Origin: Mugil cephalus
Taxonomy: Eukaryota; Chordata; Actinopteri; Mugiliformes; Mugilidae
Length of the DNA: 64,000 bases
NCBI RefSeq assembly: GCF_022458985.1
Contig: NC_061790.1
Location: forward strand, 13,682,397 to 13,746,396
Reading direction: 5' to 3'
Positions 24,720 through 36,500 of the stretch are shown here, one piece after another. Every line of letters begins with the position of its first letter. Position 1 is the first letter of the stretch. The translations under genes and the position numbers were made by a program. Under the pieces are notes generated by a model. The model ran no database searches and had not been told where the DNA came from. It was given only the letters and a program-made list of their open reading frames with translations.

Positions 24720-27391
24720 TAGCGCACTGCCTGCATCCCCGGCTGAAATTCCTCCTTTCCCCGGGGCTGGGAGAGGGGAGCCGGCGGCGGAAGACGGAGA
24801 GCCTGTCTGCCACAGGGAGGAGTGTGCCCCCGCCGGTACAGGGAAGAAGCCGCAGCCGGTAAGCGAAGCCAAAAGGTCGGTCAAGAATAAACAGAAAAAC
24901 ATGCTAGCTCGAGCTAGCCCGGCGGCGCTGCACCTCAAAATGCAAGCCCGAGAGCAGCAGCAGCTGAACGGCTTGGCCAGCCCCTCCGAGGACCGGGACA
25001 ACCACCAACACGCTGGAGACCAGCCTGACAATCCGAGATCGTCCGTGGACAACTGTGACAGCAGCAGCAGCAGCAGCGGCAGCAATGAGGGGGCTCCGGT
25101 CGCCAGAAACAATAGTGAGCACTGCCAACACGAAGGCCACAGCCCCTTCTCCAAAAACGGCAGCCACTCTCCCCTGGTTAACAATAGCATGAACGGCATG
25201 CCGGGTTTCACAAGAACTGAGGCGGCCTATGAAGGGAAAAACGAGTTTGACCTCACGCAGCCCCCGAGACCACCGAGCGACGAGCCGTCGGACTCGGCCG
25301 GGCCCCGCGGAGAAGAGGAGCCGGAGGAGCAAGAGGGGAGCCTCGCTGACCTGCAGCAGCCTCCCTCCGCGGAGCTGGCCCGGCTCGACCTGAGCGGCTC
25401 TCCCGGCCGAGCGGAAGAGGAGAACCACGGCATCCGCTATGTCCGCTACGAGTCCGAGCTGCAGATGCCGTGGATCATGAGACTGATCACCAAGGACTTG
25501 TCTGAGCCTTATTCCATTTATACCTACAGGTACTTCATCCACAACTGGCCGCAGCTCTGCTTTCTGGTGAGTAAACCCAAACCCTGTCACACTAAAGACG
25601 TGAGCTCTAATCTCTCTTTAACTTTACAAGTCTGAACAATCACAGTCCTTCCTGGCCTGTGGACTGGTTCCCTCCAGTTGCATGTCCACCTGTCAGTGTG
25701 TCTCTAACGCAGTCGAGCTTAGTGCTGACATGCTGGATCGTCTTGGTTGGAGTACTGATGATAAACACACACCGCTTTAAAACACACAAACGTCTCACTT
25801 GGAGCACATAGGTATGGAGTTTGCATTTTATTCGCTGACAGGCCTCAGCGCCCGCCTAACAGATCTTTTGCTAACATGGGACAAACAGGACAGCGTTTCT
25901 GTTGGTTCGCGAGTGATGTCAGGGTCTCTCGTTGTGTCATCTACAGGCCACCGCGTAAGAGCATGCAACAAATCCGTCAGCGCTCGGTTGGCTGGTATTT
26001 CCTCTCACGACTACTGTTAGTGTTTTCTGCTTTGAAAAACGCTGTCCTGCAATTGTTTATCCTCAAGAGCCTCAAGGTCGTAAACCGCTCGCTTCCAGTT
26101 TGTTTGGGAACGCCACATGTGACATAAGAGGAAGTGCAGTGAAATGGAGGTCAGAGGTCAGCCCGGGCAGCCGGCAGACGCGGGGGGACGGCAGGAACCT
26201 TCAGAGGAAATGTTGCCGAGCCCACTGCGTCCACTCCGGTAGACGCTGGGAGGGCCTGACTGTTGTGTTGTCTGTCGCAGGCCATGGTGGAGCAGGAGTG
26301 TGTCGGCGCCATCGTATGTAAGCTGGACATGCATAAGAAGATGTTTCGCCGCGGCTACATCGCCATGCTGGCTGTGGACTCGAAACACAGAAGGAAAAGC
26401 ATCGGTGAGGTCTCAGCACTCCCCTAAAAACAATTAGAGCAGGTTGAGCCATGTTATTCGCAGCCATGTTACCTCTATGCAAATGTGCCATTTAGATAAG
26501 TTAAGTTTTCTGAGTTATACTTTAAACGTTTTTGTACTGAGGCAGGAAACGGAGTGAGACAAATGTCGCTGACGTCTGCCGTTGACTCATCTGTTTCAGG
26601 TACTAATCTGGTGAAAAAGGCCATCTATGCCATGGTGGAGGGTGACTGTGACGAGGTAAGCTCCACCCACTCGATTTACATGACGCCCTTTTTGAGAATT
26701 TGAATACATCCAGTACATGATAACATATAGATTAAGGCCATTAAGCAACTATGAGCAACCGTGCGCATAGTGTCTCTTATAATACATCAAGGACGACGAT
26801 GTAAACCATGTTTTAGTTTGGTACTTTTTTCTGGTTGAGCATGAACTAAGTCAAACCGAATAAAATGCAAATTTAGTTTGCCATTTCAACGTTTTTCTTC
26901 CCTGTCCTTCACTTATCTGAGTTTAAAAGCAACCTTGATTTAAGTGGCAGCGACCCAGTGTTTTTCTTACTCTACTACAACCTCTTTTATTTGCTCAGAG
27001 TCGCCACATGTTCATATTGGTTTTGAAATAATGAGAAATCTAAAAGAAAGAGAGCGAGTGCCTGCGGTGAAAATAAACTAATTTTCAACATTTTCTCTTG
27101 ACTGGCTCCTGTAAAACAGGATTCTACACGTGTATTCAGGCGTCTCTGTATTGATCCTAAAGCAGCGATACAGTTTGGCTTCAGGTCACGGACGCAGGTC
27201 GTCTTCGCACGGTTGTGTCCGCTCACTGACACGGCCCCTGTTTCTGTTCCCAGGTTGTATTGGAGACTGAGATCACAAACAAATCAGCCCTGAAGCTGTA
27301 CGAGAACTTGGGTTTTGTCAGAGACAAGCGGCTGTTCAGATACTACCTGAACGGAGTGGACGCGCTGCGGCTCAAACTGTGGCTCCGCTAG
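24694..27391 (+). CDS. naa30: N-alpha-acetyltransferase 30 (NatC catalytic subunit)
   Basis: Four exons: 24694-25566, 26281-26404, 26600-26655 and 27254-27391, all with GT-AG borders and matching phases; 396 aa (human 362). The long first exon encodes an acidic, Ser/Pro/Glu-rich disordered N-terminus with a polyserine run. It then reaches the start of the GNAT domain ([34 protein letters not shown]). Exons 2-4 complete the acetyltransferase fold ([40 protein letters not shown]) and end in LKLWLR. NAA30 works with NAA35 and NAA38 to acetylate the N-terminal Met of proteins starting Met-Leu, Met-Ile and similar, in the cytosol on ribosomes. The start lies in good context (GGGATGG). Two residues differ from the human sequence as I recall it: Trp in ELQMPW where Asp is usual, and Ser in RRKSIG where the acetyl-CoA loop normally has Gly. 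Confidence 0.95.
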
Positions 27392-27504
27392 AGGGGAAGC
27401 AGAAGGACGGGGGAGGACGGGACAGCAGGTGCTGTTCACCTCCAACACTATCAGCTTTGACAGCCTCAGCTCTGCCCCGGTCATTTCGCTCTTCTAGTCA
27501 CAAA

Positions 27505-27516
27505 CACACACACACA

Positions 27517-27548
<32 letters not shown>
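27505..27548. repeat. CA microsatellite in the naa30 3' UTR
   Basis: A CA run of about 20 units with a single interruption (AATAC). Confidence 0.95.
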
Positions 27549-27550
<2 letters not shown>

Positions 27551-27727
27551 CTGTGTACAAACGTAAGGAGTATGCACATAGGTATGCATAGACACACGAA
27601 CACGCCCTCCTTTTTATCCTTGACCTCTGAACAACTGTTGTTTAGGCAGAAATGGACCGAAATCCCACCTGATGTTTTCATGAAGGGGCCCCTCGTACTT
27701 TCTGTGACCAGGAGGAGGAGGAGGAGC

Positions 27728-27757
27728 GGGGTGGTGGTGGTGGTGGTGGTGGTGGTG
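27728..27757. repeat. GGT trinucleotide repeat
   Basis: A run of about ten GGT units within the inferred naa30 3' UTR. Confidence 0.9.
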
Positions 27758-30700
27758 GGGGGGCGGGCGTGTGAGGGGTGGTCTCTGGGATGACCTTGAC
27801 TGGGGACTCGATGACACTTGAGCCTTGAAGCCGCGACGCCTCGTCGACGAGGACGTGAGGCGCGACGCAGCTCAGGTGAGGACGGGGCATCCGAACCCAA
27901 AAGAGGACAAGGCGCCGCACCAAGCCATCCGGGGACAAAACACACTTCAAGACAACAACACCACGTGAAAAAACAAGGAAGTGGGGGGGGGGGGGGAGGG
28001 AGTGAACACGGACTGGGAAGAAAATATTTGTGGAGTTTATTTTTGTGTTTCTTTTTTAACCTTGTGAGTTGGGGCGGGGGACGGAAAAAGCTATAGTGTG
28101 ACTGCGTGTTTGTACCGCCTCATGTGTTCCTTAGAAAGTGAGTGGCTATTTTTCGAGCGTATGCGGGCGTGGCTGGTTACACTGTGTTTGCGGACGGAGT
28201 CGTGCGTTCAGTATGTTTTTTCGTTTCCCCCCCATCCTGTCCAGCGGGCGCGGCGTTACCGCGCCACCGCCGCCACCGCCGCCACCGCTGCTGCTTCCAT
28301 CGCCCGCCTCGGCCCCCCCGGGGACCGAGGCCTGTAAAGATATGCATGCGTTTATTTTAATGTGAGCGCGGGAATAAGAGCGTGTCGATTAATCCGGTCT
28401 GAGGCTGACACTTCGAACCCCATCCTCTGTTTTTTGTTTTTTTTTTGTTATTGAGTGCGCATGTTGGTGCAGAGCAGTTGATTGAAACAAATCACTCCAT
28501 TAGCTCAAACTTTGCCCATCATGTGACTCCACCATCTTTTTTTTTTTTTTTTTTTTTTTGCTTCGGTGTTCTTTACTAAATCTCTCGTCGTCAAACCCTG
28601 ACGGGATGTGGTTGGGAATTTACTCTTTTCCTTTTCCAGATCAGAACTCATTTTTACCAAAAATGCACTGCCAGCCACTGCAGAATTCCCAGAAAGGAGA
28701 AAATGACGTTTTTTTTTCTAAAGAGACTCCTTGCCAACGTCGGTTGTAGTCAAACGTCTCCTCTCCGTTTACCGATTCACGTTTTTGAGTCTGATTCTCG
28801 TCCTTGCAAAGTGCCACTCAAGTCCCTTCAGCGCGAACGGGCCACGGCCGCCCTGCTGACCCGGCGCACGATCGAGGCAAAGTGTTACATATGCTGGATT
28901 CCTGTTTGAGTATGCTGTGTGTGTTTGTCTTGATAAGAGAAGAAAAAAAAAAAGGAAAATAGACAAGTATTCTTAGCAGATTATATTTTATCCTTTCGTT
29001 TGCTTTCAGTTTATTTCGATTTTCTCAACTATACACCTTTGTAACATCGTGCTGCTTGTAAGCGGCTGAGTCCACACATGCACCCCCCCTCCTTTCCCCC
29101 CTCCCCCCTCCGCCAGGTGCCCGAACTCACGGCCAAACCTTCTGAGATGTCCATCCTGGAACACGGTGTGTAGGTGCGCCCAGATGTTCCGGTACACACT
29201 AATTGGCAAAGAAAGTCCGCTTCAGCCGCTTTTGTTTTTTTCCTAAAAGTAAAAAATGAACAAAGGTCAGATGCACTTCTTTGGAAATTGCTGCAGTGTG
29301 TGTGTGTGTGTGCGTGCGTTGTAAGTATGAATGTGTCTGCGTGCTGTTTTAACAATGGTGTGGATCTGTTTTGTCAGACTTTTAGTTCTCTACTCTGAGG
29401 CCCCGCACAGGGAAAAAAAAAAAAAAAAAGAAGAAGAAGAAAGAAAAGAAATCAGAGCCTTCACGGTGCTGCGTTTTTTTTTGTTCTGGCCTAACGAGGA
29501 CTTGTTTAGTTATAGGAAGGAATGAAAGCACATTTTTATTTTATAGCGTTTCAGGAGATGATGTTGTTTGGAAGGCGGGAAATGGATTCGGGGGGCGGGA
29601 GCTGAAGGGAGAATAAACCCTGATAATAATCAGCTTGGATTTTTTTTTTTGGTCGGAGAGAATCAACCGGTATCACAGATTTCAAATGCAAATTCTTCTT
29701 TTTTTTGTAGCACTTCAAATTATGCAATTGGACATCTGCGTGCTTTTGTCTACAATATTTAAAGTGGAAAGCACTGCGAGACGCTGCCATGCGGCACTAC
29801 TGAAAACCTGCTACAAATATTGGCAATAAGGCGAAACGTTCAGAGTAGACGGCGGTGGGAGTGTTTAGAGGAGCATCTCTTTGAGTGACACTACAGGACC
29901 TCGTTCATGTGTTTTTTTTTTTTTTGTTTTGTTTTTTTTTTTTTTTTTTTGTGGGTTTATTTCCCCCTTCAGCGGCTCATCAGAGATATTACACGACAGG
30001 AGCCGAGGACTGGAAGGGAGAGTAGATGTTTACAGAGGTGCCACCCACACAATGGTCTGTCTGTATACGTTTGTGTGCATTTGGAACAATGGATCACAAT
30101 GCTTTTTTTTTTTTTTTTTCAGATTTGTATACGAGTGTTGTTCTATTCATCTGATATATCGAGAGCATGTTTTATTTTTTGTTTTGTTTTTTTGTGAATC
30201 ATCTGTTGGGTTGGGGCCGACTTGGGTTGATTTGTCCGATTTGATTTTTATTTCTGAATTTCTGTGCTACTTTAGCCCATCCAGAGGTGTTTGTGGCGAC
30301 GAGAGCGATGAGCGTACAATCTAGACCCCGAACACCAACTATTATCTCTGCTGCTCATCAGACACTGTTTAGGATTTTCTTTTTTTATTATTTTTTATTA
30401 TTATGACCCTGTTGAAAGTCTTTCTGGTTTACTCTGGAGGTTTAAACCTCCTGTCCCTTTCTAATGTGTTCAGCCTCCGTTTCGGTCCTTTTTATTTTTT
30501 TTTTTTCCCATTTACGCACTGACCTCTGTTGTAAGGAGCGGATAGGTAACTCCTTAACAAATGGACCTGTCTCATTCTTTCAAAGCAGTCGTCGGTTATA
30601 GGACGTGTTTTAGTTTTTTTTGTCTCAAACCTGTGAAACTCTGGCAGTTCCATCAGTTAAATGGGCATTACACTGCGAGCTGCGTGGCTCCCATTTAGAT

Positions 30701-31215
30701 CACGATCACAGACTGAAGGGCTTCGTCATCAACATCAGTTTGTAGCCATGACTCATGGTATTGCCAGTTCTCTTTGACAATGACTCCTCTGTGTTTTGGA
30801 ATCAGTTGTGACTTGACATGCCAGTTTCAGTGTTCTCAGATGTCAGTTTTATTTCCTCAACCTGGACATCGGCTGCACTGTCGCGACCAGGGGCGAATGT
30901 CATCCCACATTTCAGACGATAAATAAATCCCCTAGAGAATCCGGTCTGTCGGTCAGATAAAGTAACATGGGTGTTGGGCGTCACCACCACGAGCAACCAC
31001 GGGGATCTTCCTGCAGTCTTTCTGCCGAGCGCCGCCGCCTCCATTGCCATTCATAAAGTGTGCAAAAAGGGCGGGCGAGAAAGGTATTTTTTTAATTTTA
31101 TTTTTTTTTTTTGCATGTCTGTTCTCCTCTGTTCCTCCTCCCCGTCCCCCCCTCTCTTGATTTTGATCTGGAAATGTCCGATAGCTTTTATTTAATGTGG
31201 AAAAAAGAACACAGA

Positions 31216-31221
31216 AATAAA
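31216..31221 (+). terminator. naa30: Distal naa30 polyadenylation signal
   Basis: AATAAA followed within 30 bases by a T-rich stretch, the last such signal before the convergent armh4 transcript. Confidence 0.45.
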
Positions 31222-31335
31222 TTATTTGATTTTTTTAATGCTGTAAAGCTGGGTTATGTTGTCTGCTGTGTGTGTGAGTGCTCCGCGGAAATGCGTTTTT
31301 AAGGAGGAGTCGCAATCAGACGTCTAGAAGAATTG

Positions 31336-31341
31336 TTTATT
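31336..31341 (-). terminator. armh4: Distal armh4 polyadenylation signal
   Basis: The plus-strand TTTATT reads AATAAA on the minus strand. Other minus-strand AATAAA sites lie nearer the gene (for example around 31485 and 32980), so this marks the longest likely 3' end. Confidence 0.35.
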
Positions 31342-33521
31342 TGACCACGACCTGTTTCATATCTACATATAGAGACAAAAAAAGAAAAGTGTCCTGTGTT
31401 GTACATCACACTTAACCCTAAAACAGTATTATTGCATATAAACAGACACATTGTACATTGTACATTAAACATGACACATGGCTCTTTATTGATAGAATAT
31501 AGGTTTTAACCAAAGACACCTTGAAATGCCTCTTTTCTGTCTGGACCACGACAGAAGACTGTAAATGACTCCTTTTATTCACTCTCACAGCGTTTCAGGC
31601 TTAATCTGACATAACCCACAGCGTCGGAAACATGTCGTTCTGGGCCTGAATGTGTCGGGCAAAACGTCTCCTTTTATCGGCTCTTGACGGAGGCACACAA
31701 ATAACACCATTGTACGGACTGAGCTAGTTTCAAAAAAAAAGTTTGACATGTTAAAATGTGAACTCCTGCTTCATTGTTGTCAGTGTTTGTGCTTTTCCAG
31801 CCCACAGAAACACTTCATTCAATAGAAGTGTCTGCGACAAGTCTGTATGAATAGACCCAGACACAGTCATGCAGAGGAGATAAAAAAAAAAAAACAAAGG
31901 AACGTTTCGCAGTGAGTTCATAGTTACATTGTACATCGAAATCTGTTTTATGCTACATACGTTTCTAGGATGATGGTATTTTGTATGCGCTTCACACCAG
32001 TAACGTCTCTGGATCTGAATAAAACGTATATATTTCCACAAATCTCACATTTAAAACCAAGCATTAATTCAAAAGTGTCGCACGTGACGCTTTCTAAAAG
32101 GGGTCTAACAAGGAAAATCTTTTGGAGAGGAGCACTTGTTCGCTTTTATACCAGGAGTTGGATCAGGTGTTTGATGCCACAGGCAGTATATCTGTCAGGT
32201 AAATGTGAAACCAGAAAAGACTGGAAACAGGACGTCTTTCATAGCTCTGACAGAACCTCTTACATCCTTACATCTTGTTTGTTTAGCAGGTAAAGACAAC
32301 GAATGCCCTCAGCCTGCAAGTACTTTAGTGTTATTTTTGTATGGATTTAACCCGATATAACATTTTGTTTGTGCGTTTTAGGAGCAGTGGTAGGCAGGTT
32401 TTGGTACATTTTGACCGAGCCACTCTACGATAACGGCACCTTTATCTTGTATCTCTGACAAATCATCTGATTCTCCTCAGCTCTTTTGGCACGAAGGAAA
32501 GAAACGTTCTTATTAATGTGCCCCAAGATTTACTGCAGTGTTTTCCACAGGCTGAGAGTTTATTTGTGGCGGTGGACAGGACACCATGAGTTGCGGAGAC
32601 TTATGAAACTTTAACCAGGTTATTGTCTCTAGCTGCCATTTACAGATGTTTCCAATTCCCCCTCATATGCAGGCTACTGGCAGATGGATAAACTAGCAAA
32701 GCAATAATAGCAATAATAATAATCACAAAACTTGCTTTAAAACTCGCCTATAGCTGCCAGTCATTCTTCCACTGCTGGTCCGTACATAATTGGAAGTGTG
32801 GCTGTACAGATTGTCATGTGATTTTGTGATTTTGCAAATCTTGGGAGAATCTACGTGTCGGTAAAGTCACCACGTTTCCCAACTTTACAATGGTCACATC
32901 CAGCTCCAAGCAAAAAAGCAAATAATAGTATTCCCCAAATGATTCCTTTATATATCATAGATGTTCAGCAAGAAATAAGACTTTATTTACACTAACTCAA
33001 CTGGCCCAGAGTCAGCTACATATACGGTACATGTATTTACATCGCCTGCGTAATGCGACTCTTCTACAGCCCTTTTGTCACTCGACAGAAACCCTGTTGG
33101 TTCTCGCTTTTCCCGCTTCACTCCACAAAGCCGCCGAACCTAATACCAACGCTTTCACCCTGTCAATACCATCCTGCTAATGCATTTTTTTTTTTTTTTT
33201 TTTTAATTTATGAGCAACGGTATTATTTTTTAACGTCAAAGTGCTGCGCACCAGCCCTGCCAGGCCTCTAGAGTCATCGACATCACCTGACGACATTTAG
33301 AAAAGTGCTCGCATTGGTACTTTTGGAAAGGGAGGGGGGGGGGCACAGCGCTGACCTGTGTGCAGCCTGTGCAAATTGTGCCCTGTACTCAGTCACATTC
33401 TGTGGATCAGATGAGTCATAGCCAAACAACCCAGGGTGATTGGAGATGCGGTAGTCATAGTGATGGGGGTGTTCGCCAAGCCTCCGTTGGTCGGCCACAA
33501 AAGAAAACCCAGAAGCTCTCA
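31342..33521 (-). other. armh4: armh4 3' untranslated region (inferred)
   Basis: About 2.2 kb downstream of the armh4 stop has no recognisable exon on either strand. It contains A/T runs (31879-31894, 33187-33204) and several minus-strand polyadenylation signals. A 79-codon open frame starts inside the stop codon of armh4 (see findings) but is not assigned. Confidence 0.4.
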
Positions 33522-36500
33522 TTAGAATTCATCCTCTGAGCTGTCGGCCAGCAGCATGGCTTGGTCCTGACGGCTGGTGCCGGGTTCTCGGGGTTGCTGT
33601 GGAGGAAGAGTAAACTTGATGCACGTTGAGGCTCACACAGACTGAACATAAAACCTGTTGGGTACGCTGAGACTTGTCAGCGATAACGCGTGAATAAAGT
33701 GATAATAAGCGATTGGGGTATTGACCTCTGGCTGCCTGACCTTCCTCCTCTGGTGTTTGAAGCTGTTCCTCCTCTTGCGGTGAATCATCCTGATGCTGTA
33801 GAGGGCGCCGACGATCAGCAGGGCCCCCGTGATGCCGATGCCCACAGGGGCCAACATCCCAGACACATAGCCAGCCTGCCGAGGTAATAAGCCTTAAGAT
33901 CTCTTGTAGCCAAAGTTATAAATGAAATGCGTCAAAATACGTTAATTTGCCTTTAATGAAGAGACATTAGGAATATGAATGATGAAAACTGTGTTAACTG
34001 AAACCTTGCATTAGCATTTGGTTTGATGTGTTGTGTTCCAGTAGCCTTCACTTCTTGAACTGCCTCCTTTAATTTAATGCAGCAGGCCCTGTAATTACCG
34101 CTTGTGTCCACAGAGGCCGCTGTTACCCGCTCGCCTGCTTTACATAATGTTGCTTTAATCAGACCACGCTGAATGAGACCGACACGAATCCATACTGATG
34201 TTACTGTCATTGTGTTTGATGAAGAGAATAAGCATATCTCTCAAGTCTCTCCCATCCCCTTTCTCTTTCTGTGTCATCCGTTTAAAATCAGATTACACAT
34301 TCACTGATAAAAAGCTGGGTAGCGGCGTTCTTAGCGAACGTTGCTCAGACAGGAGTTAAATGGTTCATTTATGGTCTGCCACCAGACGCAGATTAATACA
34401 CATATGTGTATGTGTCAAGGCAAATTATAAACCACATGGATACTTCACCTGTCAGGGCTCATGTATGTGATTGTGAAGGGTTTGGACGTGCAAGACTATG
34501 TTAGGACAGCAGGGGTCAGTCTCACCTTTTCTCTGATCAGCTCTACCCAGCTACGCACTGGAAGAAAAGAGACAGAAATGTAGCAGGGCAACATATTCCA
34601 GTGGGATTAGTTAAATATTCTTGTTATTTTGGTCTATACCTTTAAGAAGGTATTACTTTTGTTAGTGTTAAATACAGGTATTGTAGCATTAAACACATTC
34701 TAGTATGTTCCGTGGCGCATATGAGATGTTATATAAACCATGTCTCATACTCAGTCCCTGGTTTTGTTGAACCCAGACTGGAGGTGGTGGGATGAGACTG
34801 TACGGAGGCTGCGTTGAGGATGTTTTAGGCGTTTCTGTCAGGTCCTCCTCGCTATCTTCTTCCACCGATTCCTCAGAGTTCTCGTCATCTTCGTCCTCCT
34901 CTGTGGAGCACGAAGAAAGTGTATAGATTTGTGTGTCTGCTCAACAGCCAAGGCGGACGTTTTAGAAAATTCTAATTAATGAATTTGTTGAGAAAACTCT
35001 ACTTACCCTCAGACTCCATCTCCTCTAACCCAGATCTGGACTTGTGCACCGGATGATGGGTTGCCGTGGTTACAGTTGTCATAGCATGCTGGAAGGATGA
35101 GAGGGGGGTGTCGGTGGAGGGCAAGTTGTCTTCAAGGTTTGGTCTCCTCTCAGCAACTACGTGTCGCAATTAAAGTAGAATAAGGAGAAAGCAGGAGTAG
35201 GGCACATTTCAGGAGATGTCGTACTTCAGTAAACATTTCTACAAATGTGCACACAGATAAATCCTACATACTGCATTACAATAATATTCATTAATGCAGC
35301 CACTTTAAAGTGTGACGGAAGCACTGGCGGACAAAAATGTGAAGAGAGGAAGAGACTAAAAGTAATCTTTCATACTGAACATTAGGAAAACTAGGACATG
35401 CTGAAATTGTTGAAGAGACTTTTAAACAAGTCGCTGAGGAAACATTCATTAGAACAAAGTGTTCACTGTGCAGAACTGACTGATTACCAACCAGAGGGTG
35501 CCTGGAAGGAAAAAGGTTTTCATTAAAAGAAAAAAAAAAGGAGCTAAAAATGCACTTTTCTTCACATGAAAAAACTGTGCACCTCGTCATGATCTATTTT
35601 GGCACTTACACTCTACTTCAAAATTTTAAATGTAGTTTCTCACACAGTTTAATAAATAAATGAAAAATGTTAATACATACAGTGCATGTGATTTTGGGAA
35701 CATAAAAGCTCATTCGCGCTGGTCCTGTCTGCTCACCTTTCTCTGAACCATCCTCCATCTCAATTAGACCTTGCTGCTGTGAGGTGGATGGACCCGAGGA
35801 GCCGATTGGCTCCAGGAGCTCAGCGCCAGATGTCTGCCAAGGTGAAGTCCAGTCTGGCATCAGCATGGACTTGGCCTGTGAGGGGCCGTCGCTGTCACTC
35901 TCCACTGTGACCAGCTGATCCAGGTCCACGTCTGCCAGAGGCAGCCCCCTAGTCGCCATGGCACCGGGAGGCTGAGCGCTGCCTGGTACCAGGGTGACCG
36001 CTGCTGCCGCTCCCTCTGGTGTGACATCTTCAAAAGGCTCAAAGATGAGAGGGAGAGCCTCTGATGACATGGTGGCCTCTGTGGCTTCGTCTTGAGACAG
36101 CAGGGCCGCGGTGTCTGCAGCAATTTGTGTCAACATAAGCACAGAGGCACAGCAGAAGCTGTTGAATGCAGCATGAGAGTAAGATTTTCTGTGAAAAAGT
36201 CTAAATATTTTTATGATCCTTGTGATTTCAGTTCAGGAAATGCTGATGTAATATGAAAAATGTATGTTATTTAGTATGTTTTTTGTTTACACTTTGCAGC
36301 TTTCTCATTAGAAGCACATCCACTATGTCAGAGTCAGGTTTATGGTGCAAAAATGATGGCAAAAAGAAGAAAATATTGTTTTTCGATAAGAAGCTATAGC
36401 GTAGACGGGGTGTCACAAGAGAAACACTTACTGCATATTCTTTAGTCAAAAGCGTTTCTAAAGTAGGCTGAAAAACGCGTAAAGACTGCAATCCCTTTAC

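Larger units (their letters stand above)
27392..31240 (+). other. naa30: naa30 3' untranslated region (inferred)
   Basis: About 3.8 kb without coding exons follows the naa30 stop. It contains CA (27505-27548), GGT (27728-27757), GCC (28260-28290) and several long T and A runs. Candidate AATAAA signals lie at 29611-29616 and 31216-31221. A long 3' UTR is usual for NAA30, but the true end could be the earlier signal. Confidence 0.45.

Noticed and set aside
24904-25590. 228-codon minus-strand open frame
   Set aside because: Antisense to naa30 exon 1, which is GC-rich and leaves few stops on the other strand. The plus frame continues into a clear GNAT domain.
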